From the NCBI GenBank assembly GCA_964620555.1, contig CAZUGZ010000003.1, positions 20,452-84,451 on the forward strand: a stretch of 64,000 nucleotides of DNA, written 5' to 3'. The stretch is from JAPOQD01 sp964620555. Its GTDB lineage: Bacteria; Pseudomonadota; Gammaproteobacteria; Pseudomonadales; Halieaceae. The stretch's first letter is position 1; the number at the start of each line of letters is the position of its first letter. Under the pieces are notes generated by a model. The model was not told where the DNA came from, made no database searches, and saw nothing but the letters and a program-made list of their open reading frames with translations. Positions 8,652-17,086 of the stretch are shown here, one piece after another. The position numbers and the translations under genes are program-made.

Positions 8652-9821
8652 TCAACGCAGGCCTCTGGCGATTGTCGAGCGCATGATCTCTGATGTGCCC
8701 AAAAATATCCTGTGGACTCGGGCGAAAGAATACATTTTGGAAATCGGCATCTCATCGCTGTAGCCCATACCACCATGCAGTTGCAGGCATTCATCCATAA
8801 CCCTTGCCTCGAGTTCACTGGTCCAGAGCTTGGCGATGGCCGATTCATCAGCCCCCAGCCGGTTGCCGTCCAACTTATTCAGATAGCTGTCTACGAGAGC
8901 CCTGCCGGCGGCAATATCGGCTTTTAGCGTTGCCAGCGCAAACTGGGTATTTTGAAACTCAAACACCCGTTGTCCGAACGCCTTGCGCTCTGTTGTGTAG
9001 TCGATGGTCATTGCCAGCGCCAATTCGCAGGCGGCAACGCAACGCGCGGCGAGTGTCATTCTGCCGGCCGCGATGGTTCCCATGGCACTGTGCAAGCCCC
9101 TTCCTTCCACACCACCCAGCAGGTAACGCGCAGGTATCCGGACATCGTCAAAGAAGATTTCCGATACACCACCGCAGCTCTTTGTCATCAGTGGCGTCGG
9201 CTTACTGACAGTGACCCCCTTCGTTTCTTCAAAGGGAATGATGAACATTGACATGGCGTCACGGTCACCTCCTGTCTCGGTCTTGGCCACGACAAAGAGC
9301 ACGGTAATCAGCGGCCCATTCGACATCCACATTTTGGAACCATTGATGACGTAGTCATCCCCGTCCCTGCGGGCGAATGTCTTGATGGCACGGGCGTCAC
9401 TGCCGGCTCCGGGTTCGGATAGACCGACCTCCGCGATGCCCCGTCCCGACGCAAAAAACGGCAACCACTCTTTCTTTTGCTCTTCGGTTCCACCATCGAG
9501 CAGGACAAACGTCGACAGGTCCGTACCTAGCCCCGCCTCGAGTGAGGCACCTGCTGCCGAATAGCCGTGCTCTTCGTGAAGTATGACCTGGTGCAGCATA
9601 TCGCCACCGCCACCACCATATTCTTCGGGGATTCCGGCACAAAGAATCCCGTATTCTGCCGCTGTCTCGAATAATTCCGCAGGGTAAAAGCCATCCTTTT
9701 CCCACTGCCGGTAATTCGGCTCCACTTCCCGCTGAAAAAATCGTCGCACGACTTCGCGGAATGCCTCGTGCTCGGGCTTGAATACTTCCCGGTTGTAACC
9801 CAGTGAAGCCATGTCACTCAT
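8652..9821 (-). CDS. Acyl-CoA dehydrogenase (atypical active site)
   Basis: 389 residues with the three ACAD domains. The middle-domain FAD/substrate signature GLSEPGAGSDARAIKT and ING(S/T)KMWMSNG are clear, and the C-terminal helical bundle ends RIFLGTSEIMRSTIARGLR. The usual catalytic glutamate of MCAD-type enzymes (YEGT) is replaced by leucine (FLGT), and the alternative helix-G glutamate (ER, as in LCAD/IVD) is a glycine (AAGRMTLAA). It may therefore be an atypical dehydrogenase or the non-catalytic half of a heteromer. It lies upstream of the FAD oxidoreductase on the same strand, with a 163-base gap holding that gene's own promoter. Confidence 0.92.
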   Translation of the reverse strand: MSDMASLGYNREVFKPEHEAFREVVRRFFQREVEPNYRQWEKDGFYPAELFETAAEYGILCAGIPEEYGGGGGDMLHQVILHEEHGYSAAGASLEAGLGTDLSTFVLLDGGTEEQKKEWLPFFASGRGIAEVGLSEPGAGSDARAIKTFARRDGDDYVINGSKMWMSNGPLITVLFVVAKTETGGDRDAMSMFIIPFEETKGVTVSKPTPLMTKSCGGVSEIFFDDVRIPARYLLGGVEGRGLHSAMGTIAAGRMTLAARCVAACELALAMTIDYTTERKAFGQRVFEFQNTQFALATLKADIAAGRALVDSYLNKLDGNRLGADESAIAKLWTSELEARVMDECLQLHGGMGYSDEMPISKMYSFARVHRIFLGTSEIMRSTIARGLR

Positions 9822-9963
9822 TCCGCATATTCCTTTTGAAATCGACCCGGATAATCGGCACGGACTCTATAAGTCACCGGATGCAGGGTCAAGGCCGGCC
9901 GGGCAGCGCGCCATGCCGCAGTACGCCTTGCCTTGCGCACCGGATTGCGACCTTGCTGCCCAC

Positions 9964-10740
9964 CTATTCAGGGCCTCCCTGGTCAAACCGGGGCAACAGG
10001 GCCTCGATGGTGCGGATCAGGCGCTGCAAATCAGACGCTGTCGACAATCGATGATCCCCGGATTTTATCAACTGCAGTTCTACGTCGGTGCTTGCCATCC
10101 GCTCGAGGACCTCCAGAGAGCGTTGCCAGGGAACATCCGCGTCACACATGCCATGGAGAAGCCTGACGGGAACGCGTACGGCGATTTTTTGACTGGCCGC
10201 CCCAGCGAGGACGAGATGCCGTTTTGCCTCGTCGAGCATCGCTGTTGTGATTCGGTACGGCTGCCGATCATCATACTCATTGGGCAAGTCATACCAGCCG
10301 TTGGCGGCCAATGATTGTCGCTGGGATTCGGTGAGGCTGCGCGCCCGCATGTCTTCGGTCATATCGGGCGCGACAGCAACGCCAAGCAACGCCGCCACGC
10401 GCTCGGGCCGAGCCATTGCCGCCAGGATCATCATCCAGCCACCCATTGAAGAGCCGACAATGATTTGCGGGCCCGTCGTTACCTGGTCCAATATCGTCAA
10501 GGTATCGTTCAGCCAACGGCCAATGGTTCCGTCTTCCATTGCACCGGAAGATTGGCCATGACCAAAGTAATCAAAACGCGTAAATTGCAGTCCCCGCGAA
10601 CGACAGAACGCCTCCAGGGCCAGTGCCTTGTTTCCCTGCATATCGGAGTGGAATCCACTGCAGAACAAAGTGCCGGGAGAGCCACCCGGCAAATGCTGGT
10701 AGGCAATGGCCTCCCCGTCACTCGTTCTCAAAATACTCAT
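9964..10740 (-). CDS. Alpha/beta hydrolase (ABHD10-like)
   Basis: 258 residues from ATG 10740 (MSILRTSDGEAIAYQHLPGG). An upstream extension is possible but lacks conserved sequence. The nucleophile elbow is GSSMGGW, the acid probably the Asp in CDADVPW and the base His in KSGDHRLS, so the catalytic triad is complete. The order and spacing resemble mammalian ABHD10-type thioesterases/esterases. It may hydrolyse an ester or acyl thioester in the catabolic cluster. It is divergently oriented to the HAD hydrolase gene. Confidence 0.85.
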   Translation of the reverse strand: MSILRTSDGEAIAYQHLPGGSPGTLFCSGFHSDMQGNKALALEAFCRSRGLQFTRFDYFGHGQSSGAMEDGTIGRWLNDTLTILDQVTTGPQIIVGSSMGGWMMILAAMARPERVAALLGVAVAPDMTEDMRARSLTESQRQSLAANGWYDLPNEYDDRQPYRITTAMLDEAKRHLVLAGAASQKIAVRVPVRLLHGMCDADVPWQRSLEVLERMASTDVELQLIKSGDHRLSTASDLQRLIRTIEALLPRFDQGGPE

Positions 10741-10873
10741 TATCCAGTGTCCAAAACCCGGGGAACCCGTGATCAACCCCCTGCCCCAGAGTAGCAAATG
10801 CGGGGGGCGAAATCATGGCAGGGATCTGTGGGTGTTTTTTCCATTCTCCAGACCGGGCGGTTACAATCCGGAA

Positions 10874-11626
10874 ATGGCGTCGATCAACTCACCAACAGTC
10901 ATCTTTTTCGACCTGGACGAGACCCTGATCAATAACGCCAGCGGTGTCGAAGCCATGATCACCGGGCTCTATGATTCGCACCTCTCCGCTCTCGGACCAG
11001 AAAATCAGTCAAGGTTTATCCAGGCCCTGACCCAGCAGGCCGGGACCATGTGGCAAAGAATGTTTGAACCCGGAATGAGTGGACGAAGCGTGATGGTGGA
11101 GAGTTTTCGTCAGGCAATCCGGAGCGTCGGTGGTGATACTGATGTAGCCGCCGACATGTTTGAGCTATTCATTGAAAAGGCAACGACGGGTGCCAGGCCC
11201 TGCGACAATGCAATCGAAGTGCTACAGGCTGTCAAGGATCTTGGCATAACAACCGGCATCATCACCAATGGCTTCCGTGAGTTACAGACCGCAAAAATCA
11301 GATACCATGGTTTTCATGAACTGATCGACCAGGTGGTGATCAGCGAACAGGCGGGGGCACACAAGCCGGATCAAAAAATATTTGAATACGCTCTTGCACT
11401 GGTCAATGAAGAGGCAGTCAATGCCTGGCATATCGGAGACCACCCCGTGAATGACATTCGCGGCGCAGCCGGGGTTGGCATCACCGGAATTCATTACGAT
11501 CCGACTCGAAATTGGCGGCAGCAGGAGTGCAGTGAACCGGAGCATATGCCGGTTCATACCATCGCGAATCTGGAAGAGGTACTGACCCTCCTGCCGGCAG
11601 GGCCTCCACATGAGCAAGCTTACTGA
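10874..11626 (+). CDS. HAD-family hydrolase (YjjG-like phosphatase)
   Basis: 250 residues from ATG 10874 (MASINSPTVIFFDLDETLIN); the frame is open further upstream but conserved sequence begins here. All four HAD motifs are visible: DLDETL (motif I, nucleophile Asp), IITNGF (motif II), GAHKPDQKIF (motif III Lys) and IGDHPVNDIRGA (motif IV). The cap is the helical C1 type. It probably dephosphorylates nucleotides or small phosphoesters in the cytoplasm. It converges with the phosphotransferase-like gene, leaving 30 bases between the two stops. Confidence 0.88.
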   Translation: MASINSPTVIFFDLDETLINNASGVEAMITGLYDSHLSALGPENQSRFIQALTQQAGTMWQRMFEPGMSGRSVMVESFRQAIRSVGGDTDVAADMFELFIEKATTGARPCDNAIEVLQAVKDLGITTGIITNGFRELQTAKIRYHGFHELIDQVVISEQAGAHKPDQKIFEYALALVNEEAVNAWHIGDHPVNDIRGAAGVGITGIHYDPTRNWRQQECSEPEHMPVHTIANLEEVLTLLPAGPPHEQAY

Positions 11627-11656
11627 CCGGGCGATTCGGTGCGATTGGCGGGCTGG

Positions 11657-12802
11657 TCAGAGGGCCCTTTCCGCAATTCCCCTGAATGCGAGAAAGATCG
11701 GGTTATTCTGCACGTCAAATCCCTCGCCGTAGAAATGCTGTCCCTTGCGTTCCCAAAGTGCCACCATATTTGCCACGATGGCGTGGCATTTGAACGCTGA
11801 GAGCATCTCATAGTAGTCGTAATTCAGCAGTCGGGTACCAGAATATTCTTCGTAAATTGAGATAAATTCTTCGCGGGTGCACATGCCGGGCAATCTTTCC
11901 AAGCCAAGGCTCTCAGTGTGAGCGGTATCGGAGAAATACCATACGGCAACATCAGAGGCCGGGTCCATCAGCGTCACCATTTCCCAATCCAATGCGCCAA
12001 CCAGCTCAAAATCTTTCCACAGTGAGTTTGCGGGACGACTGTCGGTCCAGGCAAGCCGGAGATTTTCCCTGGCTGGCCTGTTTTCCCGCAACCAGTTGAT
12101 GGCGGCCGTTTCGTATTCCCCCCTGTTGCCGTCGACAGCTTCATCATAGTAGCGAATGGCCTCATCGAGACACCATTCCGTCTGGCTCTTCACGCCATGG
12201 CTTTTGAGCAGGAAGTCCAGACCAAGTGCTCTCCAGTCCAGTTCGTGGAATTTAGCCAGAAACTCCAGGCCTGACCTGTACATTTTTCGCCGTTGCCCGG
12301 CGGTAGCGTCCTTTACCCAACCTTCCACTGTGAATGGCGGGCTGTCGGCGGCAACGATACCTTCCAGGTATTCCATTACGAAAAATGGCCCACCGATGTG
12401 GTCGGGGTCGTATTCAGACCAATACACCATGGGAATGGGCAAATCGGTTTTGGAGCCGAGGATTTTCAAAGCACTGATCATATCGACGGTGTTGGAGGCC
12501 GGATTGGCAGCTTTGGTGGTTTCGGCCCGGACCACATATTTTTTCTCTTCTGTATTGCCGCCCTTCGTCCGCCATTGAAGATTGACAATAAAAATCTGGG
12601 CAGACATCCCGGAAGCTTCCGAAGCACGGGACAGTGATTTGATTTTCACATTGCTCGCGTCGTCGAGCTGGTCCCGAAACCAGTTTTCCAGTCTCCCGGG
12701 AAGATTCTCGATTTCCTCTGTCTCCAGCCGTTTCGCCAATGGCATGGAACGGCGGTCGTCGGTCACATTCGGATTCCCCATGATGTCTGTTGCTATCGCC
12801 AT
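11657..12802 (-). CDS. Aminoglycoside-phosphotransferase-like kinase (ACAD10/11 N-domain type) with altered HxD
   Basis: 381 residues from ATG 12802 (MAIATDIMGNPNVTDDRR), preceded by a G-rich stretch; a longer reading to 12967 would run through the operator and is unlikely. This is the APH branch usually linked to acyl-CoA dehydrogenases, thought to phosphorylate hydroxyacyl-CoA. The metal motif is normal (GALDWEMVTLMDPASDVAVW), but the catalytic-loop histidine of HGD is a tryptophan (LAWTDSRPANSLW) while Asp and Asn are kept. Either function is retained through Asp or activity is changed. It is divergent from the dehydrogenase at 13034. Confidence 0.85.
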   Translation of the reverse strand: MAIATDIMGNPNVTDDRRSMPLAKRLETEEIENLPGRLENWFRDQLDDASNVKIKSLSRASEASGMSAQIFIVNLQWRTKGGNTEEKKYVVRAETTKAANPASNTVDMISALKILGSKTDLPIPMVYWSEYDPDHIGGPFFVMEYLEGIVAADSPPFTVEGWVKDATAGQRRKMYRSGLEFLAKFHELDWRALGLDFLLKSHGVKSQTEWCLDEAIRYYDEAVDGNRGEYETAAINWLRENRPARENLRLAWTDSRPANSLWKDFELVGALDWEMVTLMDPASDVAVWYFSDTAHTESLGLERLPGMCTREEFISIYEEYSGTRLLNYDYYEMLSAFKCHAIVANMVALWERKGQHFYGEGFDVQNNPIFLAFRGIAERAL

Positions 12803-12939
12803 TGCGTCGGCAACCCCCCCCGAGTCTCTCGATATGCGAGAAGTGTAGTTGCTGTTGTCAGGGTTGCAACAGTGTGGCCAGCCGCCATCGACAGTGGACG
12901 TCCGTGGCAGCAGTTGCGCAACTTGCCGCCTCTCGGTTA

Positions 12940-12957
12940 ATGTAGCATACGTTATAT
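12940..12957. promoter_or_regulatory. Operator-like repeat ATGTAGC-ATAC-GTTATAT in divergent promoter
   Basis: Arms match at five of seven positions, with spacer ATAC. On the minus strand a -35 TTGTCG (12967-12962) and -10 TACATT (12944-12939) are 17 bases apart and the repeat fills the spacer, upstream of the phosphotransferase-like gene. It lies 76 bases before the plus-strand dehydrogenase start and may serve both. Confidence 0.6.
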
Positions 12958-13033
12958 CCGTCGACAAAGATGGATTGTGAAAAACTGCATTCCGCGCGGC
13001 CTTCCGTAGCGGGGAGATATCTGGAGAGAGACA

Positions 13034-13924
13034 ATGAAAACTGTGGGATTCATCGGCGTCGGCATGATGGGAGGCGCCATCGCGACGCGCATGATGGAGA
13101 ATGACATATCGGTTCTGGCCTTTGACATCAACCCCGAAACACTTGAGGCAATGCGCCGGGCAGGAGCGACGCCGGCGGCGTCGGTCGCGGAGGTGGTGAA
13201 TGAAACCGAGATCGTATTCGCATGCCTGCCGGACGCGGACATCTGCCGCCAGGTCGCGCTCGGGGAGAACGGTGTCTGCACGGGCAGCAAAGTCGAAGTC
13301 TACATTGAACTCTCCTCGATGGGAGGCGAGGCGATCATCGAAATTTCGCGATTACTGGCCGCCGACAATATTGCGGTACTGGATTCTCCGGTTGTCGGCG
13401 GTGTACCGGCACTGGAAGCAGGCACACTGGGCGTTCTGACTGCAGGACCGGCAGCGGCAGTGGAAAAAGCCCGTTTCGCGCTGCAGGCATTTGCCGGAAG
13501 ACTGTTCGAACTGGGGGAAGAACCCGGCATGGGCCAGACCGGGAAAGTCGTCAACAACTCCGTTGCCTATGCGTCCCTGCTGGCCACCTGCGAGTCGGTC
13601 GCCGTGGGAATGAAAGCCGGGCTCAGCATGGATATGGCTGTCGACATCATCAACCAGGGCAGTGGCGCAAATTTCTTTTCCGAAAGGATATTTCCCAACT
13701 TCATCATGCAGGGAAAGTTCGAAGGCACCGGCGCCGTCGAGATAGGGATCAAGGACGTCAAGTTATTCCTGGCAGAAGCTGCGCGCCTCGGCATCGACCC
13801 ACCGATGGCAAAATCGGTTTCCGCCCAGCAGAAACTGGTAGTCGACTCCGGGCCGGCCGGGCGCGACACCATGACCTACTTCCACTATTTTAGCGATCTG
13901 GCCGGCCTGCCCCGCCAGGGCTGA
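13034..13924 (+). CDS. 3-hydroxyisobutyrate dehydrogenase family oxidoreductase
   Basis: 296 residues of the beta-hydroxyacid dehydrogenase family. The N-terminal Rossmann motif GFIGVGMMGGAIATRM binds NAD(P). The substrate segment is degenerate (YIELSSMG), and the catalytic lysine lies in GQTGKVVNNSVAYASL. The helical C-domain is complete. It oxidises a beta-hydroxy acid or reduces a semialdehyde. Upstream GGAGAGAGACA gives a strong ribosome site. It ends 61 bases before the convergent ferredoxin reductase gene. Confidence 0.9.
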   Translation: MKTVGFIGVGMMGGAIATRMMENDISVLAFDINPETLEAMRRAGATPAASVAEVVNETEIVFACLPDADICRQVALGENGVCTGSKVEVYIELSSMGGEAIIEISRLLAADNIAVLDSPVVGGVPALEAGTLGVLTAGPAAAVEKARFALQAFAGRLFELGEEPGMGQTGKVVNNSVAYASLLATCESVAVGMKAGLSMDMAVDIINQGSGANFFSERIFPNFIMQGKFEGTGAVEIGIKDVKLFLAEAARLGIDPPMAKSVSAQQKLVVDSGPAGRDTMTYFHYFSDLAGLPRQG

Positions 13925-13984
13925 ACTTGCGTATCAGATCAATCGCCGGGTCGGCTGCCGTTTCCACGCCGGTATGATGTTTCA

Positions 13985-15217
13985 TCATCCGATCCTCTCG
14001 ATCGCCGCCTTTTTCAGGTTTCCGGCGGGGTCGGACAAAACGGCAGTATCAACCGTGGCTTTCGACTTTATCAGGTTTTGTCCGAGGCGCATGAACTTGG
14101 CCTGGTTGACACCGAGAAGACCGACAACCCTTCCCTCCCGCAGTTGGAAAATCATGAAGCTGCCCGAATTCCAGTCGCCACGCAGAATCTGCTGGTCGCC
14201 GTCGAATACGCCTGCAACCTGAAGTTTGAAATCGTATTGATCGGTCCACCCGGATTGTATTTCCCGGTAGGGTTCGTGCGCACCAGCCATATTGCGGGCA
14301 GCGCATTCCGCCTGACGCATGGCGTGCATCCAGTTTTCGCTGCGAAAGCTCCGCTCCAGCCAGGCGTCCGGGTAGGCTGCAGCGTCGCCTGCAGCGTAGA
14401 TATCTTCCGAACTGGTCTGGCCGTATTCGTTGACGACGATGCCGTTATCACAGGCCAGGCCGCCTTGTTCCGCAAGGTCCACTGCAGGGGTGATGCCGGC
14501 GGCAATCAGCATCAGGTCCGCGCGAATGCGCTCCCCGCCGGCGAGTACGGCCGCCGCCCCGTCATCGTCGCTGTCAAAGCCGGAAACGGAATTCTCCAGG
14601 TAAAACCTGACACCTCGACTCTCGTGTTGCCGCTGCAACCAGGCAGACATGGACTCCGGCATTGTCCTGGCCATCACCCGATCGGCAATTTCCATGACGG
14701 AGACCTGACAACCGCATCGCACGGCGCTGGCCGCCACCTCCAGCCCGATGATTCCGGCACCAACAATGAGCAGGTGCCTGCCGGGAACAAGTTGCGCCTG
14801 CAGCGCAACGCTGTCCCGATAGGTGCGCAGGTAGAAGCAGGGAATAGCTCCCTGCTCCAGCACGGGCACCCGGCGCACGTCCGCACCGGTGGTCAGCAGC
14901 AGGTGTTGGTAGCGGAGCACTCGACCATCGCTCAGTTGCACTTCGTGCCCGTCATCCCGGATCTGCTGCACCGCGACCCCGGAAATCAACTCGACCTCGT
15001 TTTCCCGGTACCAGGATTCCGGTTTCAGGTACAGATTGCTCAGGTCTTCCGCTCCCAGCAAAACGGTTTTTGAAAGCGGCGGACGATCGTAGGGCAATTC
15101 ACTTTCCCCATTGATCAGCAGCACGCGCCCCGCGTAGCCCGACTGGCGCAATGCCCCGGCCGCGGAGACTCCGCCGAGGCCGGCACCCACGATAATGCTC
15201 GTTTCCCTTTCACCCAT
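13985..15217 (-). CDS. Ferredoxin/rubredoxin reductase (FAD, NADH), electron donor for oxygenases
   Basis: 410 residues of the BphA4/putidaredoxin-reductase type. The FAD motif is SIIVGAGLGGVSAAGALRQ, followed by YDRPPLSK (residues about 43-50), a second Rossmann motif LLIVGAGIIGLEVAAS for NADH, and DIYAAGDAAAYPD contacting FAD. The C-terminal domain has the typical reductase fold. It would pass electrons from NADH to the Rieske ferredoxin at 20616 and could feed the ring-hydroxylating dioxygenase and the P450s. Same strand as the two crotonases and the oxidoreductase upstream. Confidence 0.9.
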   Translation of the reverse strand: MGERETSIIVGAGLGGVSAAGALRQSGYAGRVLLINGESELPYDRPPLSKTVLLGAEDLSNLYLKPESWYRENEVELISGVAVQQIRDDGHEVQLSDGRVLRYQHLLLTTGADVRRVPVLEQGAIPCFYLRTYRDSVALQAQLVPGRHLLIVGAGIIGLEVAASAVRCGCQVSVMEIADRVMARTMPESMSAWLQRQHESRGVRFYLENSVSGFDSDDDGAAAVLAGGERIRADLMLIAAGITPAVDLAEQGGLACDNGIVVNEYGQTSSEDIYAAGDAAAYPDAWLERSFRSENWMHAMRQAECAARNMAGAHEPYREIQSGWTDQYDFKLQVAGVFDGDQQILRGDWNSGSFMIFQLREGRVVGLLGVNQAKFMRLGQNLIKSKATVDTAVLSDPAGNLKKAAIERIG

Positions 15218-15289
15218 TTCTCGTCATCTCGGGGTCGGACCGGTACTGCCGCCCATTCCCGGTACAGTGCAACAGGGCTGCCGTTTCAT

Positions 15290-16099
15290 TCAGTCCCTGT
15301 TGAATTCCGGCCGGCGCTTTTCCAAAAATGATTTCACGCCCTCCACGAAATTCGGGTGCGCGGCGCAGTCACCGAATTTTTTCGCTTCCAGTTCCAGCTG
15401 TACATCCAGGGAATTGTGTAAAGACTGGTGAAACAGATCCTTGATATTGGCTACACTCGACGCCGGCAGCGCGATAATTCGCTGAACCAGTTCCTCGACT
15501 TCGGCATCCAGTTGCCCGGCGGGAACCAGTTTGTTCAACAGGCCTGCCGCAAGCGCTTCCTCGGCAGACACCCTGCCACCCAGCATTGCCATTTCCAGCG
15601 CCTTGGCGGGACCCACCCTGCGCGGCAGGGCATAGCTGGTGCAACCATCGGGACTGGTGCCGATATTCACATGGGCAACCACGAACAGCGAAGACTCGTC
15701 TGCAATGACGAAGTCGGAGCTGGCGACAAATCCAACGGCGGCGCCCGCGCAGGCCCCGCGCACCCGTGTGACTATCGGTTGCGGCATGGTCAGCAGGTGC
15801 CGGAAAATCGGGATGCTCGCTTTCGCCCGCCGGGTAAATTCCTCGCGCCGTTGGTCCGCGGATGACTCCAGTACCGAATCGAAGCCGGCGACGTCGCCCC
15901 CGGCCATGAAGTGGTCGCCGGCCCCGGTGAGAACGACGCAGCGTATGCTCCTGTCAGCGGCCACTCGCTGCAGAAAGGCTGCCATTGCCTGCACCATCGG
16001 TGAAGTGATGGCATTTCTCGCCCGGGGTCGATTGAAGGTGATCCGCGCCACGGGCCCATCCACCACGGTCAAAAGGTCATCGTTCAATTCGCTTGACAC
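15290..16099 (-). CDS. Crotonase-family enoyl-CoA isomerase/hydratase (no catalytic Glu pair)
   Basis: 269 residues from GTG 16099, chosen because GAGGAGG lies eight bases upstream and the protein then starts just before the conserved LTVVDGPVARITFNRPRARNAI. Oxyanion-hole region DHFMAGGDVAGFD is present. The two glutamates of classical hydratases are missing (GACAGAAVGFVASSDFVIA); instead an Asp occurs in GTSPDGCTSYALPRRVG, as in Delta3-Delta2-enoyl-CoA isomerase or PaaG-like members. It lies 46 bases after the next crotonase and probably shares its transcript. Confidence 0.88.
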   Translation of the reverse strand: MSSELNDDLLTVVDGPVARITFNRPRARNAITSPMVQAMAAFLQRVAADRSIRCVVLTGAGDHFMAGGDVAGFDSVLESSADQRREEFTRRAKASIPIFRHLLTMPQPIVTRVRGACAGAAVGFVASSDFVIADESSLFVVAHVNIGTSPDGCTSYALPRRVGPAKALEMAMLGGRVSAEEALAAGLLNKLVPAGQLDAEVEELVQRIIALPASSVANIKDLFHQSLHNSLDVQLELEAKKFGDCAAHPNFVEGVKSFLEKRRPEFNRD

Positions 16100-16145
16100 G
16101 TCGGCTATCCTCCTCGAAAAGACAGTACGATGCAGCCAGTTGCAT

Positions 16146-16937
16146 TCATCGGCCCCGGTACTCGGGCCGGCGTTTTTCCTTGAAGGCAGCGAGTGCCTCC
16201 AACACGTCGTCCGCCGCCAACGATTCCTGCTCATGGGCCATACCGATGTAAAAGACTTCATTGGCCCTCGCCTTGGCCAACTGGTTGAGCGCTTTCTTGG
16301 TTCCTCCCACGGCCAGAGGTGCCAGAGCCGCGATGTCCTCGGCAATTTTCCTGGCCGCGGGCAACACTTCTTCCGGTGATTCGACGAGATCGGAGATCAG
16401 GCCGAATTCAGCCGCTTGTTCGGCAGGCAGCATTTTCCCGGTGAGCAAATAGCGCTTGGCCCGGTTCAAACCCATGGACATCGGCCAGGTCAGGCAGCCA
16501 CCGTCTCCCGCCACCAGCCCCACCTTGACATGGGTATCCGCCAGGCGCGCATTCCTGCTGGCCACGATAATATCGCAAGCCAGGGCAAGCGAGGCGCCGA
16601 GGCCAATGGCGTCACCGTGCAGCGCAACGACAATCGGTACCGGCATGTCGATGATGGTATCGATTAACCGGATACCGATATCGCACATGCGTTTCCTGCG
16701 GTCGGGCTCCTCGTACAGGCGTTGAATTTCATTCAGGTCTCCGCCCGCCGAAAAGGCGCGCCCCTCGGCGGTAAAGAGCACCGCCCGTACCTCCCGATTG
16801 GTGCGAATGGCCAGCAATGCATCGAGCAGGGCATGATGCATATCCTCATCGATGGCATTCAGGGTGTCGGGGCGGTTCAGCCGCAGTTCGGCAATATGCC
16901 CCTCCACTACGCAGTTCACGTCTTCACTGTTGCTCAT
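16146..16937 (-). CDS. Crotonase-family protein (PaaG/isomerase-like active site)
   Basis: 263 residues with GRAFSAGGDLNEIQRLYEEP and HGDAIGLGASLALACDIIVAS. The usual Glu positions are Ser and Thr/His; an Asp occurs at GLVAGDGGCLTWPMSMG, again pointing to an isomerase-like or specialised hydratase. CGGAGGGGATT before the ATG is a strong ribosome site. Two adjacent crotonases with the same type of active site suggest one arose from the other or that they act on successive intermediates. Confidence 0.88.
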   Translation of the reverse strand: MSNSEDVNCVVEGHIAELRLNRPDTLNAIDEDMHHALLDALLAIRTNREVRAVLFTAEGRAFSAGGDLNEIQRLYEEPDRRKRMCDIGIRLIDTIIDMPVPIVVALHGDAIGLGASLALACDIIVASRNARLADTHVKVGLVAGDGGCLTWPMSMGLNRAKRYLLTGKMLPAEQAAEFGLISDLVESPEEVLPAARKIAEDIAALAPLAVGGTKKALNQLAKARANEVFYIGMAHEQESLAADDVLEALAAFKEKRRPEYRGR

Positions 16938-17086
16938 GGCAATCCCCTCCGGTCGGGCAAATTTTCCATCTCCATTCTGTCATGGTGGATATCCTCTACT
17001 TTCGCAGTGGTCACTGCGGTTGAAATGATTGGCGGGTGACTCCGGCAACGCGGTGAACTGCATCTTCCGGCCAGCGCACAGACGGG

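Noticed and set aside
12803..12967. Upstream extension of the APH-like gene to 12967
   Set aside because: It would translate the operator repeat and promoter boxes and shows no conserved residues; ATG 12802 has a purine-rich site before it.
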